From Periplaneta americana (lineage: Eukaryota > Arthropoda > Insecta > Blattodea > Blattidae), in NCBI RefSeq assembly GCF_040183065.1, contig NC_091117.1:100939001-101003000 (forward strand): DNA of 64,000 nt. Reading direction: 5' to 3'. The notes under the pieces were generated by a model, which was not told the origin of the DNA, did not search any database, and saw only the letters and a program-made list of their open reading frames with translations. Below, in pieces: positions 51,305-61,779 of this stretch. Made by a program: the position numbers and the translations under genes. The stretch's first letter is position 1. Each line of letters starts with the position of its first letter.

Positions 51305-54033
51305 TTAAGGTATATGTATACATTAGGGGGTGAAAATTTAAATTAGGCAATATTTAGGGCTCTCAATATTTTTAGCTACAAGAATACATTGTTATTAAGA
51401 GATTTAACTATTTTTAAACAATTGTTCTTTGAAATTGTTTATAATAATATTTTTTTTTGTTTAAAAAGTTTAATAAAACGGTAAACATGATATCCTCTTT
51501 TCTAATGAAGCTATTTTCAAAATTCCTTCACTGTTTTATAGGAAAAATGTTTGTCTAGTGCCTGAATAAACTTTGAATAACATTTTGCTGTAATTTACCA
51601 TAAATATCTTAAATTTTGTAAAATATTAGACAAAAAAAGTATGCAACCTTGAAGAAAAAAATTTTTAATGGGACTGTGAACATGTAGATCAAATTGTTAT
51701 TTGATTCATGCACTAGATTACATTCCAAGCTTCAAAATTATACCAGAATCATACCTCTATCTTTTTTCTTGGATGAGATATGATGTTTTCCTTAAGCCAA
51801 TATGTCAAGAAACTGTACTTACGGGAAACGGCAGTTGAAAGTTAGGCTGTCAAAATCCTCCTGCTTCATACGTTATACCCTCAGCAGTAGTCTCGCGATC
51901 CACCTTCATTTTTTTTCTTCCTCTCAGGTATCTTCTTCTGCTTCTTGCTTCTGGTGTAGCCTGATTTCTCTTCATTATATCCTTTACAACCTTCGTAGCC
52001 CGTAGTTGTGTTCAGTCCAGGTTCAATTCCCATCTTCCTTAGGATGTCCAGCTCCACTTCAGGACCACGGTTGTAGTGGCACACTGCATCCATTACACAC
52101 AAATTCAGTGTTGCATGTCCCACATAGGTTTCTTTTGGACACCTTTTCCAGATCATCCCATTGAAGGACTCGTTAATGTTCTGGGTCTTCCCATGCAGGC
52201 ACTTCTGCAACATTTTATCGTCCGTCAGTCTTTCGTAGACCGGTTTCATTTGTCTAATCACTGCAATGGGAATACCAGGACCTTCATGCTTGTAAGGGAT
52301 GCCTTTTGCTTTGGCCACTTGATAAGTGCACCAACTGTCTTCACCTAGTGGACACTTTGCATGAAGTGGCTGGCTGTCATTTGCTGCGACATGGAACAGA
52401 GAGGCCCAGATAGCTCTTTTCATTTTTTCTACACTTTCTGTGTTAGACCTGAGGGCAATACCAAAGTAATTTTGAAGTTTGTCTATGAGGGCTTGAGTCA
52501 GTTTCCCCTTTCCACCGATCTTTTTGGTCTTAACTAATTGCCTAAGACCTTTGCCTAAACGCTTTTGGTAATGCCCCACACATTCTAATTTCACAATCTC
52601 TTTCCCATCATATGGGTCAAGTTCAGATACAGTTTTGAAACTTTTTGAGTCGCCATCTCCTAAATATTGAGTATAAAGTAATCCTCTATTTTGGACTGAC
52701 CTCAAAAAGACCCTACCTGCCCCAACAGGTTCCATGTTAGGTGAAGATCCCTTGTAGTTACAGGAGCATACTGGTACATGGTCTGCTAGCCAAGTCTGAT
52801 ATGAAGGTGATTTTTTGTCTTCCTTAGCATGCATTCTGCAAGACATGCAGCTTTTGGACATTACCTCCACATCGAGAACTTTACCAGTTTTTACTGACAT
52901 GGCTGTCACAACACCCGACAAAGAAGAAAATCCCCTCCGTTGCCACGTTCCATCAACTGACACTGCACATTCATTGCTACCAGTATTTTCACATACTTCA
53001 TTAGCAGCATCATTCATTGTATCATAAGCAAGCTGTGTTACCACTTTGTTTACATGCTTGATATGACCCTGATAAGAATTTTTACTGAGGCCACATGGCA
53101 AGCCCAGAAGGTAACATAACCTGTTCAGTTCACTATAGCCACAACCAATTTCTCAGCTCGCATAGACAATTCTCCTGTTTATTTCAAAATATTTTGAAAC
53201 TTTGTGGCTTGAGAATAATTCATCAGAATTATACCCACAGGCTGAACAAGCTAGTTTCACACATACTGCCAAACCATTTCTCTTGCCACTATTCAAATGT
53301 AATGAAACTGAACCCACCATAAGACATTCTGGACAAGCCAGTAGTAAAATTAATTTTGTTAAATATCTAACATCAAAAAGAATAAAGCCATAATGTTCTG
53401 TGTGTTCACTTGATGGTGGACAATGTCTATCTGTAGTTACATTTGTTTCCTTCTTCTTCCCATAAAATTTCCTTTGCTTCTTCCTGCTTGTATTACGTTT
53501 GTTAGCCATCACTGCCACACAGCACTATAAAATAACACTAAACTAAACGCACTATAATAACTAACACTAAAATAAATATGTAAAGAGAACACTAAACTGA
53601 AACTAAAGGCACAAACAGCTGGAAATAATACTCATAACCTGTGTAACCACGTGTATGAAACTTGTACATAAACAACTTTTCTTTCTGCTGTTTTATTTAT
53701 AATTTCTGTTCATAGATGGCAGGAAGGGCTAGAACTGTGCACTATCTCTATCTATGAGTTATTTGTGAACTATTAGAAATTCCAGAGTACTTTGAAATGG
53801 GTAAAAATGGCTTAGTATTTCAGGAAAAAAATCTGACATTTTGACAGATAAAAGGGGGTGTAACCATTTGTTACTATCATAGAAAAGTGCCATTATCTAC
53901 AAAACTACCAGTCAGAATTAAATAAGCAAACCAGCAAATGAAAGAAGAAGAAATGCTGCATCCAAAACATACTGTTTCAAAAAATGCCATTTTTCATAAT
54001 TTTTTGTGTTTCTAACGTATACATATACCTTAA
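51305..54033 (-). mobile_element. Kolobok-like DNA transposon with TTAA flanks
   Basis: Terminal inverted repeats GGTATATGTATACATTAG (left, from 51309) and the reverse complement of CTAACGTATACATATACC (right, ending at 54029) differ by one base. Each is preceded outward by TTAA (51305-51308; 54030-54033), read as the target duplication. The 2.7 kb element contains one transposase frame on the minus strand. From memory, TTAA duplications and a transposase with SVDGTWQ and NESFN motifs fit the Kolobok superfamily (Mutator-like transposase domain in Pfam). piggyBac also uses TTAA, but its protein is different. Confidence 0.8.
51881..53509 (-). pseudogene. Kolobok/Mutator-like transposase with one in-frame stop
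   Basis: From the ATG at 53509 (MANKRNTSRKKQRK) one frame of 542 codons runs to 51881, interrupted only by TGA at 53155-53153 (about codon 119); the frame on both sides is the same. The N terminus has a basic segment, then a zinc-ribbon-like pair CPEC and CSAC. After the stop come SVDGTWQRRGFSS (Asp about 186), YLGDGDSKSF (Asp about 285) and NINESFNGMIWK (Glu about 447), a likely D-D-E catalytic set, with further Cys/His residues (CKGY, CMSCRMH). The C terminus is basic (RSKKQKKIPERKKK), probably nuclear. The stop could derive from CGA by one C-to-T change. Otherwise it looks intact. Confidence 0.85.
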
Positions 54034-54394
54034 TTACATTTCCATATTTGGAATGTCACAACTTTGCCTCTAAATATTTTGACGATATTCATGGAATTAA
54101 TGTGCTTCATGATCCAATGTACACTTTTTAGAGTCTGACTCAAAACCGAACACTCCAAGAGACGAACTTCTACTGCAGCTATACCATTCACGCAATTAGA
54201 GTGAGTTGTTAGTGCCACCATCAAATGGTGCTAGCAGCCAACTGCAGAGTTTGATGGGAAAGGCCATTATTTTTGTGATGAGCGATTTTTATTCTAAGCA
54301 TGTTTTTGTGCAGCTCTCTGTGTTCGAAGTCTAGCACATCCCTTATAAGTTATTATAATCTAATTTGAGATTATTTTGTAACAAAGATATGCCA

Positions 54395-54595
54395 TGAAGG
54401 TATTTGGAGAGCATGGAGGTAGAGCTCCATGCTGTGACTGCCTTTTACCCCTGGGAAAGACCTGGTCCCAATTTGATAGAAGGCTGAGTGAACTTCAGCC
54501 ATTCTGAAAGTTTTGACGAGAAAAATTCTGGCACCACCTGGAGTTGAATCTGGGACCTTCCAGTCTGTAGCCAGTTGCTCTACCAATTTACATAT
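54395..54595 (-). repeat. tRNA-derived SINE, family D
   Basis: On the minus strand: TTGGTAGAGCAACTGGCTAC (A box) followed by CCCAGATTCAACTCCAGG (B box), then GTGCCAGAATTTTTCTCG and a family-specific 3' part ending near 54395. The short peptide frame across it has no meaning. Confidence 0.7.
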
Positions 54596-54599
54596 TGTA

Positions 54600-55090
54600 T
54601 CTTTCTGGAAGTTTAAATTATTACATCACTAGTGCTTCAGATTTCTCTTAACAAAAAAAAAAAAAAAATAAATAAATAAATAAATAAATAAACTTAATGG
54701 AATTTCTGTACTTAAAGGCATGGCCTGATAACAGAGATTAGATTAATAATTCACTTATCACGAGAACTGCACCTTACATCAACTCATGGCTCTCTGTGTA
54801 TCATTATTATTTCATTATTCCACTATATACTCGGAATTCAGAGAGGATATCTATTTATCAGGGTGCAGATTGTATTTTCAGGTGTAATATTTAAATAGAG
54901 GGTTTTTTTAGTATAATATTGTGATAGAGTGTTTTTTCAAGACATAAAAATAATGAAACATTATCTAGTTACGTGAATTAATTGCTTTGTACTGAAAAGC
55001 ATACTTCAACTTCGAATGTGGACAGAGGTAAGAAATCAGTTTAACCCCACTGCACATACTGTAATTAACATGCTTCTAAAATAGAACTAA
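54600..55090. other. Non-coding, with an A-rich AATA-type tail
   Basis: A run of A followed by (AATA)n at about 54652-54691 looks like a retroposon tail with no identified body. The rest is featureless and AT-rich. Confidence 0.4.
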
Positions 55091-55091
55091 T

Positions 55092-55280
55092 ATGGCAGAA
55101 AAACGAAGGCACAATGATGTAACAAATGAACTGGACAGGACAAAGTTATGTGAGCTGATATTGACAATTCCAGCTAGCAGTGCTTCAGTGGAACGTAATT
55201 TCTCAAAATTGGAAAGCATTAAAAACTATGAAAGCAGTACAGTACTCAATGATAGAAAAGATTTACAAATCTATTTTTGA
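55092..55280 (+). pseudogene. hAT transposase C-terminal fragment
   Basis: The plus strand encodes LCELILTIPASSASVERNFS and KLESIKNYESSTVLNDR, the hAT dimerisation domain (usual TIPVTSASVERSFSKLK). It ends without an upstream catalytic domain. It belongs to a different hAT lineage from the 57-59 kb relic, whose equivalent block reads LPGTNAPIELVFSHM. Confidence 0.75.
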
Positions 55281-55821
55281 TAGTACTAAAGGAAGAGCTC
55301 CAGATAAATTTGTAATAGGACTCCCAATTGTATGACTGTGTCATAGAAAAAATCCACCTACACTTTAAGTAAGGTTAAGTAAACACTACATTTTAACCGC
55401 ATCTTTGTTGTAGGTCTGTGTGTGGGTTGATGCTAACATCTGTATGTACAATTATTGCATCAGACTTGAGATTGCTTATTGTAACAGAATTCTTGCCTCC
55501 TATTACCAAAATTAGTTTGTTACATTAGATACCACTGGGACATTGGTGACTCCAAGTAAATTAAGTAAAATAAACATTATTTTTAGAACGAAATTATTAT
55601 TTATTTATATGGGTAGGGGAGAGGCTGTACCTTGGACACTTTTTTTTTAAGTCAGTATTTCTCGGAGTTGTGTAGGTTTACACATATGATATACTTGTTA
55701 AATTATCATTGAGTATCTTGGGATTATTTTCCCAGGTAGTCAATAAGCACTCCAAATTATTTTCCAAGAAAACATACAAATGTCTTAAGGTACAAGACCA
55801 TCTTGTAATGTATCTTGGAAC

Positions 55822-56016
55822 CAGGGGCGTATTTTGCGGGCTACCGGCGGTAGCCCAAGGAAATTACAAAAGAAAAAGTTTATAATATAACATAATGTAA
55901 TAATTTTGTATTATTAGTTTTACCATAGTAATTAAAATTAAAGTAATTGTTAGATATATTTTGTGTAATAATAGGGTCAGCGGTAGCCCAAACCCTTTAA
56001 CCAGTATACGCCACTG
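55822..56016. mobile_element. 195-bp hAT MITE with perfect target duplication
   Basis: The ends CAGGGGCGTAT and, inverted, CAGTGGCGTAT match except for one base, with a shared sub-terminal GGCGGTAGCCCA-type motif. It is flanked on both sides by CTTGGAAC (55814-55821 and 56017-56024), a perfect 8-base target duplication. The interior is AT-rich without coding sequence. Confidence 0.9.
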
Positions 56017-56109
56017 CTTGGAACATGGGATGTAACTTAGCACTGATAATTGTTTTTCATAGGGTTTAAAAGCATTCTGACATAAAATTTTACTATTACA
56101 ATATAACAT

Positions 56110-57010
56110 TTCTTATTCAGCAATGCAATCATCAAAATTCACACTAAAGGGTAAAAATCTACTTTGTCTTGCGGTAGCACCAACATTAATAGGAGCAGGA
56201 AATTTATATAAAACATCATCAGTTGTCATTTCGTCGATTCTGTCACTGCTGTAAACAAATTTGTGCCCAGTTGGTTTTGAATCTTTTTCAGGTAGGTAGG
56301 CATACTTTACATGTAAATCACTATATTTCTTGATAATAATTTCAGCACTGTAGAAATGTTCCTTCTTTCCCTGAACACTTACTAATGCAAAATCCTCGTC
56401 ACGAATTTCGCTATGTCTTGTTTCTTCACACCATTACATTCTTCTGAATCGCTACATTCCTCCACTGATTTATTGTTTGTGAGAGAAAGGTCTTCATCTT
56501 CTGAAGATCTAAATAATGCCAGATTTAATAATGTGAATAAATGCAACAAAACAGATAACAGTGCCACCAAACCAACAACAAGATAATGGTGCAATGTCCC
56601 AACAATATCTTGTTATTGTTTGGTTGGCAGCACTAATATCTGCTTTGTTATCTGTTTTTGTTGCATTTATTCACATTATTAAAACCGGCATTCTTATTGG
56701 GACTTCCTTTAGAATTGGTAATTATTATTTTGCACTTTACGGCTGACTTTGTTTGAGCTAGACTTTCTTCACCTTTGCCTTCTGAGCTCCTCTTCAACTT
56801 GAATTTTCTTAGGTGTGTCAGTCAATATGCGACATCTTCCTTTTTTTTTTTTTGGTCTCATGCTCCACCCTTTCCTCTTTGGAGCTTTGGGATAAGGTCT
56901 GATCTGCTGAGGAGAAAGTAGACCACGGTGCTGGGTCCTGACACAGTTGCTTCTTGACCACATTAATTTTGTCTGAGTGTTTTTGATATGCCTGGTCTAA
57001 GTTGAACACA
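56110..57010 (-). pseudogene. pogo/Tigger-like transposase C-terminal tail, decayed
   Basis: Minus strand: KHSDKINVVKKQLCQD, PKKKKGRCRILTDTPKK (a basic block seen after the DDE domain of Tigger-like proteins), the acidic RSSEDEDLSLTNNKSVEE, and a tail with HFYSAEIIIKKYSDLHVKYA and KFVYSSDRIDEMTTDDVLYK. The same kind of tail is on the plus strand at 7.5-7.8 kb. A fold-back insertion at 56518-56694 separates the blocks. Confidence 0.55.
56518..56694. repeat. Inverted repeat (hairpin) with ~70-90-base arms
   Basis: The left arm (about 56518-56585) contains TTAATAATGTGAATAAATGC and ACAGATAACA; the right arm (about 56606-56694) is its reverse complement with small differences and one short insertion. 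The central loop is about 20 bases. Confidence 0.8.
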
Positions 57011-57017
57011 GAGACTT

Positions 57018-57146
57018 CATCGATTTGTTACATAGGATGGTAAGAACTCATCATCTCTGAAAATATTTTCGTTCATAGCTAAGTCGATCTGTTACATAGG
57101 ATGGTAAAAACTCATCATCTCTGAAAATATTTTCGTTCATAGCTAA
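57018..57146 (+). repeat. Two-copy tandem repeat, 64-base unit
   Basis: The unit with TGTTACATAGGATGGTAA and TCATCATCTCTGAAAATATT occurs twice head to tail with two or three differences. Confidence 0.9.
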
Positions 57147-57370
57147 GATGGCCATATTTTTTATACAAGAAAAGGGGACAGTTTAAAATGTTTTCTCAAT
57201 GAAACAAGGGACAAACAAGGATGCTTAAAATTGTTTCGTCATGAATACGAAGTTCAGAAACTAATAATAAGTAAATAAATAAATACTGTGTAACTTACAT
57301 CATACAGTAGCACTGAATTCACTCCAGCCAAACAATCCTGTAGAATTATTAATGCAGGAGTCATTTCTCA

Positions 57371-59197
57371 TTAATATTTTCCTGATGAATAGATCTTCTT
57401 CAGTAAGTCCATTTTACCACACAATATTTTGTAAAAATTCACACAAGTGTGATTAAAGTTCACCTTATTAATCAACATAGCTTTCAAAGTCTGTACTGAA
57501 AGAGCGTTCTTGTCATTTATCCACAAATCATTCATATGAGAAAACACTAGTTCAATGGGGGCGTTAGTTCCAGGTAAACAAAGAAGAAATTCCAATATTT
57601 TAAGAAAATTGGTATAAGGCACATTGTTCATGTTAAAATGTAAAATAATTCTACCCAACAGTCGCAAGGTAATGTTTTTTTTCCAGTATTTTCGGTGATA
57701 TGTATTGTTTAATATACACATACTCATTATACAGACCAGTATCATCTATTATAATTGAAGGAACCATTTCACGAATGAAATCTTAGTCTTTTGTATATCC
57801 TTCCTTGAGTGTTACCCAACTGCAGTCCTGCAAACCCTCAATGGGTTCAAGCTATTTATTTAAATATTCAGCTGCAGTTTGATAAAATGTATGGACATAC
57901 TGTTTAAATTTTGAAATCTCTGATGATAAACCCTCATTTTCCAATTTACCAAGAATTGATCTGACATTGGATGTTATGAAACAATCTTCACCCTTGGAAA
58001 CTAAATTAGCTTTTAAATCATTTACAGTAACACAGAAATTACTTCAAAAACTGTAATTGTTTGACCCTCTACTTTTTGAACTGCAGTATGAAAAGCCGAT
58101 GCTTGGTTGTGAAGAAAGTACAATCAAGCTTCTGATAAAGGATTTTCAAAGAATGATTTGATAACAAATGGACATTTATTTTGAGAGTCAAAATATGATT
58201 TCAGAGGAACATAGTCAGAAGACATTTGACCGCAGGGAGTAAAGCAAGCCACCTTGCTTTGCTATACTCTAAAACTTGTTTGTACTCCTGGTCTACAAAT
58301 TCACAAAATTCTTAAGATTTTCAACCCTTACAGTATACACATAGAAATAAGAATATATTTTAGAAACAATGCCTTCAATATCAATAGGAAGGACATGAGC
58401 AGGCATCTGGATAGTATTGTGAATTATATGAGCAGAATACCTAACCCCAAATAAGTTATGACTTAAATAAGGTTTGTGAAGACGTTATTGACGTTCTTTC
58501 TACCTCCAAAATTGCAGTTCGTATTATCTGCACAAAGAGCAATTGTTTTTTCTTTTAAGTTATTATTTTTCACACACTCACTCAAAAATATAGCAGTGAT
58601 TTCTGAAGTTTCTCCAGGCAAAGATTTAAGATCCAATATTTTAACTTGAATCCCCTCATTAGGATTAAAGTACCTAACAAGCAATGGAAATATTTTTATG
58701 TCCTTATGGTTTGATGCATCCGTCATTATTGATATAAAATTAGCTTTCTGTAAATCAGATTCTAGTTGAAAAATGGCAAATGGGATTAAAACATTCAATA
58801 TAATTGCCTCGGTTTTGCTACGGCCACAAGTAAATTTTGGTTCAAAAGTACATTGGATAACAGTCCATTGATCTGAAAGATTGATTGTGGTGGATAGTAT
58901 GGTAAGCAAACGCTCCTTCAACAACTGCTAATTTCATATCTTTGTCACCAAAACTTTCACTTTTAAAAAAGTTAGTCAATACAGTGCTAGAAGCACTTGC
59001 ACACACCATTCTTTTATGTTTTTCACTGTTTATATGTTGTGATATATCCGATTGGCCTCATGGCTTATACTGAAAGTAAATGCACACTTATTGCATCGAA
59101 CATCTGAGTCAGAAATTGTTTTTTTTTTTTTTTAAATGTATGAATATTCCTTTTGTAGGTCACTATTAAAAACACACTTCCTTTTCGGTGGTGGCAT
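57371..59197 (-). pseudogene. hAT transposase, nearly full-length but decayed
   Basis: The minus strand starts MPPPKRKCVFNSDLQKEYSY at 59197 and has a BED-like CNKCAFTFSISHEA. The open segment 58924-58463 carries FISIMTDASNHKDIKIFPLL (first Asp), LKSLPGETSEI and LCADNTNCNFGGRKNVNNVF (second Asp). Then GVRYSAHIIHNTIQ, a degraded helical region, and the dimerisation block LPGTNAPIELVFSHMNDLW with LSVQTLKAMLINKVNF at 57745-57371. The order and length of about 600 codons are those of a complete hAT transposase. Several stops and frameshifts. Confidence 0.85.
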
Positions 59198-59661
59198 ATT
59201 ATTAATTTCAAGTGGTTAGCACTCGCAGTGTACAAAAGTTCACTGTATTTTATTATTTCACAAATGCAGAACACAATACTGTCTTCTACCAAAGTCAACT
59301 GTAATGAATTTCTTTTGACTGAAGCATATGCGTTTACAGTTTTCGTTATTATTGGCAGCATTCACACCAAACAGAGTGATTACGATTGGTTAGTTGGCAT
59401 TTCTTACCATAGTGAGCACAGAGTGCTACAGCTCAATTGTCGCCAACTGTACTTTCCCAAGCAAAGTCTCCACACGGTTTCAGGTGTATATGCATTGTAT
59501 ATCCAGAATATAAACAGCACTTTGCTTTGTCAGTTGTTAGTACTTTTAAATTTTTCATCAAACTGATGCCTGCAAAACAGTACATTTAAAATTTTTTAGA
59601 ACTATAGTTAACAGCGTTTTATGCTGAGAGGAGAGATATTCGATCTGGTGCTATGGATGAA

Positions 59662-59734
59662 CTTTGGTGTAGCTCAATATTAGAGCGCTTGGTATGTAGA
59701 ACCAAGGACCCAGGTTCGATCCATGGTGCCGGAG
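59662..59734 (+). repeat. tRNA-Tyr-like repeat, copy 1
   Basis: A tRNA-like fold is readable: D arm GCTC/GAGC, anticodon stem TTGGT/ACCAA with loop ATGTAGA (GTA, Tyr-like), and B box GGTTCGATCC. No CCA, no intron, and mismatches in the T and acceptor stems. It is followed by GGAGCAAATTTTTTTCCTC, shared with copy 2, so this is a SINE head rather than a working tRNA gene. Confidence 0.6.
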
Positions 59735-59993
59735 CAAATTTTTTTCCTCTTAACATCAATTGTTACCGTAACAGATGTATTCTGTAGGACCAAAAAAATT
59801 AATCTTTACGTAGATTCTTCGAGCAACAGTGCATATTATTGTGGAATCCCGGCCACCGACTCATCCGAGTGCACTTCTTGTATAATGACAGTTGACATAA
59901 TATAAAATGTCAACATACATGTCGAACTTGGAGTCAGACCACAAAGGGAAAAACACTGAAGGAGAGGGATTCTATCTGGTGCTGTGGATTAAA

Positions 59994-60068
59994 CTTTGGC
60001 GTAGTTCAATGGTTAGAGTGCTTGGTATGTAGAACCAAGGACCTGGGTTTGATCCCCGGTGCCGGAGC
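59994..60068 (+). repeat. tRNA-Tyr-like repeat, copy 2
   Basis: Same family, 332 bases downstream: acceptor arms TTTGGCG and TGCCGGA pair (with G-T pairs), T stem CTGGG/CCCGG, and the B box is altered to GGTTTGATCC. Flanks on both sides (GGAGAG before, TTTTTCTCCTC and ATATCAATTAG after) also match copy 1, so the repeated unit is longer than the tRNA part. Confidence 0.6.
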
Positions 60069-60434
60069 GAATTTTTCTCCTCTAATATCAATTAGTAGGC
60101 TTTGTTCATGTGAAAATGCAGTAAATAGTTTGCATTTCTTTTTTCTCAGAATTGTCTTAATGGGATACGTTGATATGAGAAGTTACCAGAGACAGTTGCT
60201 CTTACAATCATATGATCGTAGTGTCTTGGTCGATTTATTTACAGAGTGGTTAGTAGCAACTAGGGCTGTCAGAATGCTGCTCCTTACTGTAAGAATTCAG
60301 ACTTAATCATGAGGTGAAATAGACACTGAGTCATGCCAGTCATTTTGGTGTAGAGTTTGTTAGTGAGTTAATGTGTTACACAATTGTGTGTTAAATTTGC
60401 TATCATTGTGTGTTTGGTTTAGAATTCGTTAGTG

Positions 60435-60435
<1 letters not shown>

Positions 60436-60513
<78 letters not shown>

Positions 60514-60520
60514 ATGATGA
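60436..60520 (+). repeat. Compound (CTT)n(CTG)n(GAT)n microsatellite
   Basis: Three adjoining triplet runs, about 11, 8 and 8 units. Poly-Ser, poly-Ala and poly-Glu frames across it on the minus strand are artefacts. Confidence 0.95.
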
Positions 60521-60524
60521 AAGG

Positions 60525-61775
60525 GTGTATATTTCACCTATATTACTTAGGCGCAAATGGCCCATTGTACACCCCATGAGGTGGAAATCAAGGTAGAAGA
60601 CCACAATGCAACACCAGCCTTGCGATAATATTGGATTTAATTTCCTGAAATTCCTCAGGAAACAATACATGTTTCCCGAGATAATGATGAGTGATTTGGC
60701 TTAGACTGGGCAATCCAGCAGATTGCGAGGTGATGACTTAACCTCCATCCCACGTTTCCTACAAGTTGAGTCATCACCAAGGTCCAAAATGTGTAGGTGG
60801 ACTTGACATGTTAGATCTGTGAAGGACAACAGTTATCTTTGTGTGTAAGTTACATTGTTCGTTGTTAATTATAGCATGACAGAAGTATATTGTAGAACAA
60901 AGAGCAGTATTATAAGTAAAATAGTGATATTGTTCATTGTGCTAAGTTGGACTTTGATGCAACAGTACATGACTTCCATGCCAGGGGTACACACACATCT
61001 AGATGGGACCAAGGGTGGCTTTAGGGCCAATTACAGGAAAAGCTGGCAAAAAGTCCAAAAATCAAATCGCGTAATTATTTTAAAGATTTTTAAAAATTCA
61101 AGAAAGCTAAAGACCACCTGCAACATATATTGATAAGGAAATTACATAAGAAGTAACCTACTCCTAACTGTGGAGGTCAGAACTTACATGTTGCACTGAC
61201 GACTCATTGAGTAGCTGATAAGCAGAAAGAGCTCTCTGTTTTCAAGTTGATATCATTTTGCTGTGTGTTCATTTAATAAATAGTAATTGTCATGAGTCTT
61301 CACTTGGAGGTATGCAGTTTGCTGTTTTACTATTTCTAAAGTAATATATTGAGGAAAAGACTTCGAAATTACAAATAGAAACACCACATGTTGTATTGGA
61401 ACAAAAATCCAGTTCATAGCTACAGTATATTGTTACGATTTCAGTTATGTTCCAGGCACGTCCGGGCTATAATTTGAACTTCTTCTGGTACACAAATTAG
61501 TCATGTTTTAAAAAACATTAATAACATTTTGCGGATATTGCGGAATTCTGCTGTACAATATAACACTTTCTTTCGAGCGTGTGTCAGCCAGTTATTTAAA
61601 ATTATTAGCGAAATACATTCTTTTCTTTAATATTTTCTTCAGGATCTGGCTGTAATGATATTTTCTTAACAAGAACGGACCCTGTACGACATAATAAATT
61701 CTGGCAATAAAAAGTTGAAGATAAATTGTGATCTTTGAAGGAATTTATGCAGAAACACAGTAAATAACTGGAAAA
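60525..61775. other. Non-coding region
   Basis: No gene or named mobile element is recognised. Confidence 0.4.
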
Positions 61776-61779
61776 TCTG

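Noticed and set aside
51305-54033. piggyBac identity, because of TTAA flanks
   Set aside because: The encoded protein has SVDGTWQ and NESFN motifs and a zinc-ribbon N terminus, which are not piggyBac features.
59662-60068. Functional tRNA-Tyr genes
   Set aside because: Missing intron, imperfect stems and a shared SINE-like 3' flank argue for repeats, not working tRNAs.
60419-60670. Frame with poly-Ser, poly-Ala and poly-Glu
   Set aside because: Product of the compound triplet microsatellite.
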